A DNA stretch of 38,684 nt from Chloroflexota bacterium (GCA_026713245.1 JAPOOU010000207.1:1-38684), one strand, 5' to 3'; shown: positions 14,780-23,518, counted from the stretch's first letter. The notes: generated by a model from the sequence alone, not told the origin. Program-made: numbers and translations.

Positions 14780-15790
14780 ATGCCAAACATCCGTGATGTG
14801 GCTGAGCGCGCGGGCGTCGCGCCGATAACGGTTTCGCGCGTCATCAATGACACCGGCTACGTCAGCGACGAATTGCGCCAACGCGTCGAACAGGCGATCA
14901 GCGATCTCAACTACGTGCCCAATCGCCTTGGTCCCAGCATGCGCTCTAAGCGGTCCAATACCGTGGGCCTGGTGGTGGCCGATATCACCAATCCCTTTTG
15001 GACGACGGTTGTGCGTGGCGTGGAAGACGCCGCCTACAAAGCCGGTTACCATCTCTTTCTTTGCAACAGCGACGAATCCGTCTACAAAGAACGAGAGTAT
15101 GTGGAACTGCTTTTGTCGCGGCAAGTGGACGGCTTTTTGATCGTGCCGGCGGAGACCCAGTTTGATGTCCTGGAGTTGATTCAAAAGCAGGAGAAAGCCA
15201 TCGTGCTGCTGGATCGTTACGTCCAGACGCGCGCAATCGATATCGTGCGGGGCGATTCTGACGGCGCGGGGTATCTATTGACGCGCCATCTGCTGGACCT
15301 GCAACACCGGGACATTGCCATGCTAAACGGACCTCGTATGGCTTCGACCGCCGTCGAGCGCGCCAAAGGCTACCGGCGCGCGATGAACGAGGCCGGACTT
15401 TCGGATAAATCTGAACGTATTTTGTGGGGCGCGTACACGCAAGAATCCGGCTATTACCAGACCTTGGAGGCGCTGCAATGGCGTCCGCGTCCCACAGCCT
15501 TGATCGCGGCCAACAACTTCATTGCCCTGGGCGTCGTGCGGGTGCTCGACAACTTCGGCTTGCGCATCCCGGAAGATTTATCGCTGGTCGTATTTGATGA
15601 CCTGCCGGTGGAGGTCAATATGCGGCCCTTCTTCACCTCCGCCGACCAACCCGCGTACGAAATGGGATTTTTGGCGGCGAACACGCTATTTGAACGCCTG
15701 GCGGGAAACCGGAACAGCGCATTTAAGGACATCGTGCTGCCCTTCGCGCTCACGGTTCGTTCCTCAAGCGGTCCAGCACCCGGGCCCTAG
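14780..15790 (+). CDS. LacI-family transcriptional regulator
   Basis: A 336-residue LacI/GalR-type repressor. The helix-turn-helix and hinge are at the N-terminus: NIRDVAERAGVAPITVSRVI, then NLNYVPN-like hinge residues near 45-55. The rest is a periplasmic-binding-protein-like effector domain with TVGLVVADITNPFWTTVVRG, DGFLIVPAE and LSLVVFDDLPVEV. The start is placed at the ATG 14780, which has GAGAGG 10 bases upstream and gives the standard length; a TTG 24 bases earlier is less likely. The gene is 20 bases after the ASPIC gene and is probably the last of the ABC operon. It likely controls this operon from the palindrome at 9513-9534, with a fucose-related sugar as inducer; both points are inference. 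Confidence 0.93.
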   Translation: MPNIRDVAERAGVAPITVSRVINDTGYVSDELRQRVEQAISDLNYVPNRLGPSMRSKRSNTVGLVVADITNPFWTTVVRGVEDAAYKAGYHLFLCNSDESVYKEREYVELLLSRQVDGFLIVPAETQFDVLELIQKQEKAIVLLDRYVQTRAIDIVRGDSDGAGYLLTRHLLDLQHRDIAMLNGPRMASTAVERAKGYRRAMNEAGLSDKSERILWGAYTQESGYYQTLEALQWRPRPTALIAANNFIALGVVRVLDNFGLRIPEDLSLVVFDDLPVEVNMRPFFTSADQPAYEMGFLAANTLFERLAGNRNSAFKDIVLPFALTVRSSSGPAPGP

Positions 15791-15812
15791 ATCGCGGTCG
15801 CGGCCGGCAATC

Positions 15813-17054
15813 TCAGGACTTCAAATACAGTTTGATCACAGGCGCCTCGGCTTTTGGCTGCAGCACCGGCAATTGCAGTTGCGCAGAGTTGTCGTCGCCT
15901 ACAGTGAAAGCGACTTCGCTGCCGTCGTGCAAAAATTCGGCATAGGCAAGGCGATCGCCAATCCCGTCCAGGTAAAGATGGCGGAATGGATAGGCGAAGA
16001 CGTGCACATATAGCAAGTCGCCATTCTGTGTCAGCCGGCAATCCTGCGGCGCGGCAAAAGCGCTGGCGGTGCAGCCGTAAATGGCTTCGCTGTGCTGCGT
16101 CATCCAGTCGCGGTAGACGCGCAAGGCGTCCACCGCGCGGTAATCCAGCTCGCCGGACGCGGTCGGTCCCACATTCATCAGCAGGTTCCCGCCGGTGGCG
16201 ACGGTATTGACCAACATGCGAATCAACTGCCCGGGGCTTTTCCAGGTGGCCTCGTCGCGGTGATATCCCCAAGATCCGCTGAGGGTCTGGCAGGTCTCCC
16301 AGACGACCGGCTCGCCATCCACCCGCACCCATTCACGGGGCTGAAATTGCTCCGGCGTGTGAAAATCGACCGACGATGGCAGATCGAGCCGGTTGTTGAT
16401 GATGATCTCCGGCTGTAAGGACCGCGACAAGGCTTCAAGACCCTCGCTGTCCCAGTCGTCGCGACCCTTGCCGTCTTCGCCCGGGTAGGAAAAGTCGTAC
16501 CAGATGACGTCGATTTTGCCGTAGTTGCTCAGCAACTCACGAACCTGATTCTTCATGTAGTCGCGGTACTTGCTCATATCGCGGCCGCGGTTTAAGCCGG
16601 CGCGATCGGGATGATTGCGCCGCGAGTGAATGCGATCCAAGGTGAAATCAGGATGATGCCAGTCGATCAACGAATAGTAGAACCCGACTTTCAAACCCCG
16701 ACTGCGGAAGGCGTCGACAACTTCCGCCAGCAGGTCTTTTCCCCAAGGCGTATTGGTCGCTTTGTAATCGGTAAATTGAGAATCCCAGAGGCAGAAACCT
16801 TCATGGTGCTTGGATGTGATCACCATGTATTTCATGCCGGCATCGCGCGCCAGGTCCGCCCATTGGCCGGGATCGAAACGGATGGGATCAAAGTACTTGA
16901 AGTAGGGCGCATATTGCTCGTCGGTCAGTTCCTCACGCTGTTTGACCCATTCATGGCGGGCCGGAAGCGCGTACAAGCCCCAGTGGATGAACATGCCAAA
17001 ACGGTCATTCACGAACCACCGGGTATTGCCTTTGGTGGGTTTTGTTTGATGCAT
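15813..17054 (-). CDS. GH29 alpha-L-fucosidase, copy 3
   Basis: A 413-residue GH29 enzyme, the shortest of the three. Motifs: FGMFIHWGLYALPAR (19-33), VITSKHHEGFCLWDS (78-92, with HHEGF where the others have HHDGF), and IDVIWYDFSYPG (181-192), in which Asp187 is the expected nucleophile; GGNLLMNVGPTASGELD (288-304) follows. The start is the ATG at 17054, preceded by GAAAGGAA; the frame stays open upstream to 17153 but without a better site. No signal peptide is present. It is convergent with the LacI gene, 22 bases apart, so there is little room for a terminator. The Ldh2-type gene lies upstream on the same strand, 301 bases away, across several repeats. Confidence 0.93.
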   Translation of the reverse strand: MHQTKPTKGNTRWFVNDRFGMFIHWGLYALPARHEWVKQREELTDEQYAPYFKYFDPIRFDPGQWADLARDAGMKYMVITSKHHEGFCLWDSQFTDYKATNTPWGKDLLAEVVDAFRSRGLKVGFYYSLIDWHHPDFTLDRIHSRRNHPDRAGLNRGRDMSKYRDYMKNQVRELLSNYGKIDVIWYDFSYPGEDGKGRDDWDSEGLEALSRSLQPEIIINNRLDLPSSVDFHTPEQFQPREWVRVDGEPVVWETCQTLSGSWGYHRDEATWKSPGQLIRMLVNTVATGGNLLMNVGPTASGELDYRAVDALRVYRDWMTQHSEAIYGCTASAFAAPQDCRLTQNGDLLYVHVFAYPFRHLYLDGIGDRLAYAEFLHDGSEVAFTVGDDNSAQLQLPVLQPKAEAPVIKLYLKS

Positions 17055-17086
17055 CTGCAATTCCTTTCGGACAGAGACGGACAGAA

Positions 17087-17110
17087 GTAAATCCAGGTAA
17101 GTCGTGCAAG
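17087..17110 (+). repeat. Dispersed 24-base motif (AATCCAGGTAAGTCGTGCAA)
   Basis: GTAAATCCAGGTAAGTCGTG plus CAAG. An inverted copy with two differences lies at 35969-35992, and a weaker copy at 18620-18643. All three lie close to the GTAGGGGCG hairpin elements. It is about 30 bases upstream of the third fucosidase gene, so it could also belong to its 5' region. Confidence 0.4.
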
Positions 17111-17171
17111 AAATTTTAACTACAGCGGACACAGAGTGCACAGAGAAAAACAACAGAGAAATGTACTTTGC

Positions 17172-17192
17172 GGGCGTTTCGGCGAAACGCCC
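17172..17192 (+). repeat. Single hairpin of the GTAGGGGCG element family
   Basis: GGGCGTTTCG, one central G, CGAAACGCCC: 10-base arms. The arm sequence GGCGTTTC is the same as in the left hairpin of the element at 35883-35953. It is directly joined to the repeat copy that starts at 17195. The whole 301-base gap (17055-17355) consists of such elements; no gene is seen. Confidence 0.55.
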
Positions 17193-17194
17193 CT

Positions 17195-17286
17195 GTTTAC
17201 GTTAACCGCGTCGCTCATGCGACGAGCCGGCTTACGATTTTGCGTGAGCGCGGCAGACCTTTTCGCTGCCGCCGAGCGGCTACAGG
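17195..17286 (+). repeat. Dispersed GTGAGCGCGG repeat, full copy A
   Basis: A roughly 90-base element that begins GTTTACGTTAACCGCG, has a small hairpin CGTCGC-TCAT-GCGACG, then TTGCGTGAGCGCGGCAGACC and TTTTCGCTGCCGCCGAGCGG. An inverted copy at 32830-32916 matches along nearly the full length. Copies B, C and E share the central parts. It lies in the gap between the Ldh2 gene and the third fucosidase. Confidence 0.7.
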
Positions 17287-17355
17287 TTGTCTCTATTGAT
17301 GATTCTCATTGCTTACTTTCGCCTACCGAGAGATCCTTGAAGGGAACTTGGCCGG

Positions 17356-18399
17356 CTACGTGTTGCCCGCGAACGCCAGGCCCAGATCTCGCGCCACTCC
17401 TCGCAGATCGTCCCAAACGGCATCCGGCAGGGGAATGCCGTTTTTGGCACGGTCTCGATACGATCTCGTCTCCGGCTCGCCGGGCAACAGCACCTCATCA
17501 AATCCTTCTGCCGGCGCCGCCGCCTTCACCCGCCGCATCAGCGCGCCGACGTGCCGTCGGAAATCGCTGTCTTCGTCAAATGCCCGCGGATCCAGCGCCA
17601 TCATCAAGGTCGGATTGCCAAAGTGAAAGTCGGGGGAAGTGATCGGGCGGTGCCCGGCCAGCAGCGTCGGGATAATCTCCATCATCATCGCCAGGCCCGA
17701 ACCCTTGTGGGCGCCCATCGGCAACAAGACAGCGCCTTCGTCCAAAACAGAGGCGTCGGTCGTGGGCCGGCCATACTTGTCTAACATCATGCCGGTTGGC
17801 ACGGGTGTCCCTTTGGCGCGCGCCAGCACAATTTTGCCGTGTGCCGCGCCAGCCGTGGCGAAATCAAGCAATAACGTACCCGAATCGTCGCTAGGTACGG
17901 CGAAGGACATCGGATTGGTGCCGAAGACGCGCTCGCGCCCGCCAAAAGGCGTCACCCAGCCACGGAACATCGTGCCGCTGGTGAAGCAGATGCCAATCAA
18001 ATTCTCGGCGGCGATCATGCCCGTATATTCTCCCAAGCGTCCGATGTGCGTACATTGCCCCAGCGAGACGGCGCTGATGCCATGCTGCTGCGCCAATTCG
18101 ATGGCGAGCTCCGCTGTGCAGCGGGCGCCGATCTGCCCGAAGCCGTATCCGCCGGTCACCATGGCCGTCGCGCCGAAGCGGCGCTTGACGCGCGGGCGTT
18201 CGCGCGGCTTAATCATGCCGTCGTTGATCATGCTGACATATTGCTTGACACGCAGTACGCCGTGCGAGTCGTGGCCGAAGAGGTTGGTCAATACCAGCGA
18301 CTCAGCGACCGCTGACGCGATGTCCTTTGGCGCGCCGGCCGCGTCGAAAATGTCGCAGCACAGGCGCTGCAGCGATTCGGCTTGAATGGGTTGGGTCAA
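17356..18399 (-). CDS. Ldh2-family NAD(P)-dependent 2-hydroxyacid dehydrogenase
   Basis: A 347-residue member of the malate/lactate/ureidoglycolate dehydrogenase family (PF02615), which is unrelated to classical lactate dehydrogenase and reduces 2-oxoacids or oxidises 2-hydroxyacids in the cytoplasm. Family motifs are FGHDSHGVLR (41-50), CTHIGRLGEY (116-125, with the expected catalytic His118), FGTNPMSFAVP (159-169) and AHKGSGLAMMMEI (230-242). The start is a TTG at 18399 with AAGG 8 bases upstream. Family members act on malate, lactate, sulfolactate, ureidoglycolate or diketogulonate; the substrate cannot be read from the sequence. Near fucosidases, a role with lactate or a keto-deoxy acid from fucose breakdown is possible. 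Confidence 0.9.
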   Translation of the reverse strand: MTQPIQAESLQRLCCDIFDAAGAPKDIASAVAESLVLTNLFGHDSHGVLRVKQYVSMINDGMIKPRERPRVKRRFGATAMVTGGYGFGQIGARCTAELAIELAQQHGISAVSLGQCTHIGRLGEYTGMIAAENLIGICFTSGTMFRGWVTPFGGRERVFGTNPMSFAVPSDDSGTLLLDFATAGAAHGKIVLARAKGTPVPTGMMLDKYGRPTTDASVLDEGAVLLPMGAHKGSGLAMMMEIIPTLLAGHRPITSPDFHFGNPTLMMALDPRAFDEDSDFRRHVGALMRRVKAAAPAEGFDEVLLPGEPETRSYRDRAKNGIPLPDAVWDDLRGVARDLGLAFAGNT

Positions 18400-18686
18400 G
18401 CGATTGCCTTAACGTGGAGATCGATAATCAACGGGAGTGTAACGTCTGCATTTGACGGGCGCAAGGCGATCGGGAACCTGCAGCGTATCCTCTTCGGTTG
18501 AAACAAAAGAACTGACGCCGAGAACGCCGAGGGCACCGTGCTCTTGGCTTGGGTGGCGCTGGAGGGCATGTGGGTTTGCCGGGCACGGTACAAGTTTTCG
18601 TCACCTTGGAGGCACAGCAGCAAATCCGAGAAAGTCGTGCGACAAGATCGAACAACATAAGTAAGCCCAACTAGATAATTAAAACG

Positions 18687-18759
18687 GTAGGGGCGACTCG
18701 CTGAGTCGCCCGATTTGCAGAATTCAATTAACATTGGGCGAGCCATGGCTCGCCCCTAC
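18687..18759 (+). repeat. Two-hairpin GTAGGGGCG element, copy 1
   Basis: A 73-base unit bounded by GTAGGGGCGA (18687-18696) and its inverse TCGCCCCTAC (18750-18759). Inside are two hairpins: GGGCGACTC-GCT-GAGTCGCCC (18691-18711) and the perfect 20-base palindrome GGGCGAGCCATGGCTCGCCC (18736-18755). The element at 35883-35953 has the same plan. The surrounding gap (18400-18872) has no gene; it also holds a GACGCCGAGAACGCCGAGGG-type tract near 18515 and ACTTACTTGCG near 18786. Confidence 0.7.
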
Positions 18760-18872
18760 GAATCCATACATATATTGGAATTGTTTTACTTACTTGCGCA
18801 TACTGAGGCTTTTGTCAGGTTACTCCGTGAGTCTCCCGCATTATGTCCCACTGTGCCCTTAGTGATTCCAAG

Positions 18873-20285
18873 CTAACCACCGGCTTCGGCCACCTGATCG
18901 CCTTTCCCTAAAGCCGCAAGCATGTCCTCGACAGTGGTGAACTTCACGCGGCTTCGACCGCTCTCGGCGCCACGCTGGCGCTCGATTGCATCCAGCCTTT
19001 CCCAGTCAGCAAAGCTGCAATATGTCGGTTTGCGCGACTGTATCAGCTCGAGAATGGTCTCACTGCGCGTATCGACCGGTCTAAGCACGCGATCCACTCG
19101 CAAATCTTCCAGGAAGCGATTGGCCGACTCGATCGCGTCAGGCTTGTTGGTGCCGATGATGCCGCTGGGTCCGCGTTTGATCCAGCCGACGACATAGTTG
19201 CCGTCCAGGCATTCTCCCCCCTCATGTTCTGTCAAGACGCGCCCGTGATCATTTGGAATCGTGCCCCAACGGTCATAAAACGGGACATCGGGCAGCCGGA
19301 CGCCGCGATATCCGACCGAACGAAAGACCATATCGACCGGCAGGGTTTCCTGGCGCTGTGTAGCCCTGGGACGCAATGAGCCGCGCTGATCCAGATACAG
19401 TTCGTTGCGGACAATTCGTATAGCCTCTACTTTGTCCTTGCCGAGCAATGCGACCGGCGATACCAGAAATCGCATGACGATGCGTCGAGAACGCCCGCGC
19501 AACTCGCGTTTGGCATAAGATCTCAGTATTTCCACATTGCGCGCGGCCGCGCGGTCGCCGCTGGCTTTCAATTCAGCGGCGCTGAGCTTGTCCAGCGTCG
19601 CCTCTTCCAGCGAAACGACGATGTCCGCGTCCGCCATTTCTCCCAATTCCTTTATCTCCGGATTGGTGAATGCCGCCTGTGCCGGACCGCGTCGTCCCAG
19701 CACAATAATTTCTTCTACCTCGCTGCTCTGCAAAGACTTGAGCGCGTAGTCGGCGATATCCGTTTCATAAAGTTCTTCGCTTGTGCGCGCCAATATACGC
19801 GCCACATCCATGGCGACATTGCCCACGCCGATCACGGCAACGCGTTTGATACCGGTCAAATCGAAGTCGTAATCGTGATAGTCCGGATGACCGTTGTACC
19901 AACCTACGAACTCGGTTGCGGCAAAGCTGTTCAGCAAATCTTCACCTGGAATCCCCAGCTTTTTGTCGGTCTGGGCGCCAACTGCGTATATGATGCCATG
20001 ATAATGTTTGTTGAGATCCGCTCTCGTAACGTCCGTGCCGAACTCGATATTGCCGAAGAAATTGAATCGCTCGTGCCGGGCGATCCGACTATACAATTTT
20101 GTGACCGACTTGATCTTGGCGTGGTCGGGCGCGACGCCGCCGCGTACCAGGCCAAATGGCGTCGGCAGCCGTTCGTACATATCGACGCAAATGAGCGGCT
20201 CGCCCTGTTTGAGCAAGTGGTCCGCAGCGTAAAAGCCCGACGGACCGGACCCGATAATGGCGACGCGTATCTGAGCCGATGCCAT
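18873..20285 (-). CDS. Ferredoxin-NADP+ reductase, adrenodoxin-reductase (FprA) type
   Basis: A 470-residue FAD-dependent reductase that moves electrons between NADPH and a ferredoxin in the cytoplasm. The FAD-binding site is VAIIGSGPSGFYAADHLL (8-25); the characteristic LPTPFGLVRGGVAPDHAKIK (40-59) is the mark of the adrenodoxin reductase branch; the NADP site is VAVIGVGNVAMDVARIL (149-165). The C-terminal part GYRGVRLPDVPFYDRWGTIPND and GWIKRGPSGIIGTNKPDA are also family hallmarks. The length is normal for the family. The ATG at 20285 has GAGGAGA just upstream. It follows the M24 gene by 97 bases, which contain a dispersed repeat. No ferredoxin gene is adjacent, so the partner is unknown. 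Confidence 0.94.
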   Translation of the reverse strand: MASAQIRVAIIGSGPSGFYAADHLLKQGEPLICVDMYERLPTPFGLVRGGVAPDHAKIKSVTKLYSRIARHERFNFFGNIEFGTDVTRADLNKHYHGIIYAVGAQTDKKLGIPGEDLLNSFAATEFVGWYNGHPDYHDYDFDLTGIKRVAVIGVGNVAMDVARILARTSEELYETDIADYALKSLQSSEVEEIIVLGRRGPAQAAFTNPEIKELGEMADADIVVSLEEATLDKLSAAELKASGDRAAARNVEILRSYAKRELRGRSRRIVMRFLVSPVALLGKDKVEAIRIVRNELYLDQRGSLRPRATQRQETLPVDMVFRSVGYRGVRLPDVPFYDRWGTIPNDHGRVLTEHEGGECLDGNYVVGWIKRGPSGIIGTNKPDAIESANRFLEDLRVDRVLRPVDTRSETILELIQSRKPTYCSFADWERLDAIERQRGAESGRSRVKFTTVEDMLAALGKGDQVAEAGG

Positions 20286-20310
20286 GTTCTCCTCACAATC
20301 TACCGATTTT

Positions 20311-20396
20311 GTACATTACGTCGCGCATGCGACAAGAGACTTATTCTCTTGCGTGAGCGCGGCTGGCTGATCTTTTCTCCGGCTACGCGCCGAGCG
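20311..20396 (+). repeat. Dispersed GTGAGCGCGG repeat, copy B
   Basis: Contains TACGTCGCGCATGCGACAAG, then CTTGCGTGAGCGCGGCTGGC and TTTTCTCCGGCTACGCGCCG. Most like copy E (inverted, 25899-25985), which shares GGTTACGCGCCGGG at the matching end. It overlaps the last codons and stop of the M24 peptidase gene, as copy C does at the end of an MFS gene. Confidence 0.6.
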
Positions 20397-21639
20397 ACCC
20401 TTCGACTGGCCCTTTACCAAGTGGAATCACCAAATCCTTGCGGAAGGACGACAACGAAACCAGCGCGCCGCTCTCGTCAATGACAAAAAGGTCTTCCACC
20501 CTTACGCCATAACCACGGTCAGGATAATACAGTCCCGGTTCAATGGTCAAGACATTCCCGATCTGGAAGACATCGTCGCGTCTTGTGTGACTAATAGACG
20601 GACTCTCGTGAATGTCGATGCCAACGCCGTGGCCAAGCGTATGAATGTAACCCTCCATCGTACGCGGATCGGAGCGGATTGTCGGATGTCCCTTGCCTTC
20701 ATAATGGTCCAATACCGCTTCCTGCATTAGATGGGTCGGCTTGTTCAACCCAAAGCTCTCTACTGAAATGTCGAAGGCCTCCATCACAGTGTCGTAGGCT
20801 TCTCGCACCTCGGGCGGGGCATAGCCAATACACCAGGTTCGCGTCATATCGTGGTGGTATCCACCGCCCTGCTCTCTCGGGAACAAGTCAAAGACAATTG
20901 CCTGGCCGACTCTTAGTGGCATGTCCGGTTCTCCGCGGCTATGGGGAAAACCCGCGTCCCGCCCTTGCGCGAAAATCGTGTTTGTGTCTTCCAAACCACA
21001 TGTCATCAGTTCGCGCCGTACCAAGCTTTTGATATCGCCAATGGTCACTCGGCGGCCGGATTCGTCGACAAGGAACTCGCCTTCAACATCCAGCCCGGCG
21101 ATATATTCCCAAGCGCTTTCCATCACCGAATTTGCGCGTTCCGCCACCGACTTGAGCCGGTCAATCTCCTGCTGATCTTTCGTCAGCATCGCTTCTTCAA
21201 AGAGCGTATTCTTGCCTTCCGCCACGAATTGGTACTGAGGAATGTGCTCGCCCAGTACTTCCAGCAGTTTTATTGTCTTGTTGATCTGCCAGGCGCCGTA
21301 TAGTCCGACGCGTCCCCTGTCTAAACCCATCTCCAACAAAACATCCGCCCACAACTGCGCGGTCGCCTTATAGCTGTTGCCCTCCGCCGCCGCCAGCCGC
21401 TCGTGAAAGCCCAGCTCGGCATCTGTCCGCACCGTCAAGCCGCTCTTCTGCGCTTCTTCCAGTTCCATACGGCTGCACACGAGCAGCGCCTCCTGGTCCC
21501 GCGCTTTGAAGATAGATCCATGTGTGATATGCGCGCCATTGCTCAGGTAGAACCGAATTGCGTTGAATTCTTCGCCGCCCGTGACCACAAAAGCGTCCAG
21601 GTCGCGCTCCCCCATCAACCGGTCCAAATCAGACTTCAT
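20383..21639 (-). CDS. M24-family metallopeptidase (Xaa-Pro aminopeptidase/prolidase-like)
   Basis: A 418-residue creatinase-fold peptidase, which cleaves peptides next to proline using two metal ions, in the cytoplasm. All five ligands are visible: Asp251 (VFDLFP), Asp264 (YHHDMTRTW), His337 (HTLGHGVGIDIHE), Glu367 (TIEPGLYY) and Glu382 (GVRVEDLFVI). The creatinase-type N-terminal domain precedes them. The start is placed at the ATG 21639, with AAAGGGAA upstream; another ATG at 21678 lies inside the end of selA and would add 13 residues of little family similarity. It is downstream of selA in an apparent operon. The C-terminal residues GSLGA are encoded in a dispersed repeat, so the natural end may have been altered. 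Confidence 0.9.
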   Translation of the reverse strand: MKSDLDRLMGERDLDAFVVTGGEEFNAIRFYLSNGAHITHGSIFKARDQEALLVCSRMELEEAQKSGLTVRTDAELGFHERLAAAEGNSYKATAQLWADVLLEMGLDRGRVGLYGAWQINKTIKLLEVLGEHIPQYQFVAEGKNTLFEEAMLTKDQQEIDRLKSVAERANSVMESAWEYIAGLDVEGEFLVDESGRRVTIGDIKSLVRRELMTCGLEDTNTIFAQGRDAGFPHSRGEPDMPLRVGQAIVFDLFPREQGGGYHHDMTRTWCIGYAPPEVREAYDTVMEAFDISVESFGLNKPTHLMQEAVLDHYEGKGHPTIRSDPRTMEGYIHTLGHGVGIDIHESPSISHTRRDDVFQIGNVLTIEPGLYYPDRGYGVRVEDLFVIDESGALVSLSSFRKDLVIPLGKGPVEGSLGA

Positions 21640-21664
21640 GACTGCGTTCCCTTTCCCGTTATTT

Positions 21665-23038
21665 TCACCTGTCTTCATCTACCGCAAGCCCGGACAAGAC
21701 TCGCAACAGGTCCGCCTCTTGCTCGGGCAAAACTGTGCGCGGATCCAGCAGCACATCACTCTTCGCAACGCGGGCTATCACCGGTGGATCCGCTTGCCGA
21801 AGCCCCGCGACAAAACGAGCCGGAAAAGCAGCCGGGATCGCCAGTAGGCGCGTGGGAAGATCTGTGCCCGGCAAACTGCCCCCGCCGACCGTCGATCGCC
21901 CATCCACAACCTTGCCGCCGATTTGCGCCGCCCAGCGCTCGGCTGTCGTACCGATTTCTTTGAGCGGCCGCGCGATCATTCGCCAAATTGGCACCTGTTG
22001 CATAGCGACGTCGCCAAGATAATGTTGCAAGGTCGCGATGAGCGCGGCATAGGTCAGCTTGTCAACGCGCATCGCGCGCGCAAGCGGGTGACGCTTCAGT
22101 CTCGCGATCAATTCCGCCTTCCCAACAATGATTCCCGCCTGCGGTCCGCCAAGCAGTTTATCCCCGCTAAAACAGATCAGATCAAATCCCGCCGAGACAC
22201 TGTCCTGTATCGTCGGCTCGTATGCCAATCCGAATTCTCTGGTATCGATGAGTGTACCGCTGCCAAGGTCGTCAACCGCCAGCACTCCACGCTGGCGGGC
22301 GCATGCGGCCAATTGCCGCAAGGATGGCTGCTCAACGAAGCCGAGCTGGCGAAAGTTTGAGGCATGAACGCGCAGCAACATGGCGGTTTGCTCATTCACC
22401 ACCGCTTCAAAATCCTCAATTCGCGTACGGTTTGTTGTGCCCACTTCAACCAGCGTCGCTCCGCTCTCTTGCATGATGGCTGGAATACGAAATCCGCCGC
22501 CGATTTCAACCAACTGACCCCGTGAAATGATAACCTCGCGACCGCTCGCCAGCCCACTCAAGATCAGAATCAACGCGGCGGCATTGTTGTTCAGCACAAT
22601 CGCATCTTCGGCGCCGGTCAAGGCGCGCAGGAGTTTCGCGGCGTGAACCAGACGGCTACCGCGCTCCCCCTCTTCCAGGTCGTATTCCAGCGTATTGTAC
22701 GCGCCGGCCACGGCAATCATTGCCGCCTGAGCTGCCTTAGACAATGGCGCCCGCCCCAGATTCGTGTGGATTATTACGCCCGTCGCATTGATGACGGGGC
22801 GCAGGCTCGCCTGAAAACTCATTCCCAATCCGTAAATAACCCGATCCAACACTGCGGATTCCGATATGTCGAGCTTCTGCTTGGCGAGGATGCCCCGACG
22901 CGCCGACTCCAGCTCAGCGCGGATTGCCTCAACCACCAATCGGTGACTATAGTCTTTGATCAAGTTTTGGACACGCTTGTGTGACAGCAGTCGATCGACG
23001 GACGGCAGCTTGCGCAACCAATCCCGCTTATCGTCCAT
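21665..23038 (-). CDS. selA: L-seryl-tRNA(Sec) selenium transferase
   Basis: A 457-residue PLP enzyme that turns Ser-tRNA(Sec) into Sec-tRNA(Sec) with selenophosphate. The match is full length: LPSVDRLL (11-18), VINATGVIIHTNLGRAPLS (82-100), YNTLEYDLEEGERGSR (114-129), VVLNNNAAA-like LNNNAAALIL (149-158), AVDDLGSGTLID (254-265) and CFSGDKLLGGPQAGI (289-303) with Lys294 as the PLP-binding residue. It overlaps the upstream membrane-protein gene by 11 bases and ends about 25 bases before the M24 start. No selB, selD or tRNA-Sec gene was recognised in the window and no gene here shows a clear in-frame TGA, so the rest of the pathway and its clients must be elsewhere if the gene is active. Confidence 0.95.
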   Translation of the reverse strand: MDDKRDWLRKLPSVDRLLSHKRVQNLIKDYSHRLVVEAIRAELESARRGILAKQKLDISESAVLDRVIYGLGMSFQASLRPVINATGVIIHTNLGRAPLSKAAQAAMIAVAGAYNTLEYDLEEGERGSRLVHAAKLLRALTGAEDAIVLNNNAAALILILSGLASGREVIISRGQLVEIGGGFRIPAIMQESGATLVEVGTTNRTRIEDFEAVVNEQTAMLLRVHASNFRQLGFVEQPSLRQLAACARQRGVLAVDDLGSGTLIDTREFGLAYEPTIQDSVSAGFDLICFSGDKLLGGPQAGIIVGKAELIARLKRHPLARAMRVDKLTYAALIATLQHYLGDVAMQQVPIWRMIARPLKEIGTTAERWAAQIGGKVVDGRSTVGGGSLPGTDLPTRLLAIPAAFPARFVAGLRQADPPVIARVAKSDVLLDPRTVLPEQEADLLRVLSGLAVDEDR

Positions 23039-23477
23039 GCGCCAATTCTCGGTTGCGGAGGAAGATCTCGATAACCAGCAGAATCAATACCAGGATCAAC
23101 ACGAACGGGAGTGACAAAGCGCGCGGGATCAATAGCCAGGCGCTGCCGACAACCAGCATCCCGGCCCAGACGCTCCGTCGCACAATGACGCCTGCCGGCA
23201 GCGGATCATCATTGACCGACGTAAAGCGCAGGCTGAAAAAACGAAAAACCGGCAACACTGATCCAGTAACCGCAATTTGTAGCAAAATAAAAAACAGCCA
23301 TAGTTCGCCGCCGATGCGGGGACGTGTCGTGGCTACCAACTGAAGCAAACCGCCCCAGCCAACAACTGCCATGACAACCGCCGCCAGAAGCACACCATGC
23401 TGTTCTGCGGAAGACTTGGTTTCTCGGGCATTCCCGGACGAAACCGACTGCAATTCCGGCAATCGACTGGGCAACAT
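23028..23477 (-). CDS. Small four-helix membrane protein of unknown function
   Basis: A 149-residue protein that I do not recognise. Four hydrophobic segments are visible at about 28-49, 58-79, 103-120 and 122-140, with a polar N-terminus of 27 residues and a basic tail RNRELAHGR. The pairs of helices are separated by the loop RFTSVNDDPLPAGVIVRR. The start is placed at the ATG 23477, with AGGAAGAG just upstream; a TTG one codon earlier is less likely. The stop overlaps the start of selA by 11 bases, so it is translationally coupled to selA as the first gene of that operon. A link with selenium metabolism, such as transport, is possible from position only. Confidence 0.7.
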   Translation of the reverse strand: MLPSRLPELQSVSSGNARETKSSAEQHGVLLAAVVMAVVGWGGLLQLVATTRPRIGGELWLFFILLQIAVTGSVLPVFRFFSLRFTSVNDDPLPAGVIVRRSVWAGMLVVGSAWLLIPRALSLPFVLILVLILLVIEIFLRNRELAHGR

Positions 23478-23518
23478 CAACTCTTCCTAGGATGAAACCG
23501 GTTATCTTCGACGCTGTC

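Noticed and set aside
18396..18746. 116-codon minus-strand open frame after the Ldh2 gene
   Set aside because: Its sequence is made mostly of hairpin and tract repeats, it overlaps the Ldh2 start, and it resembles no protein family I know.
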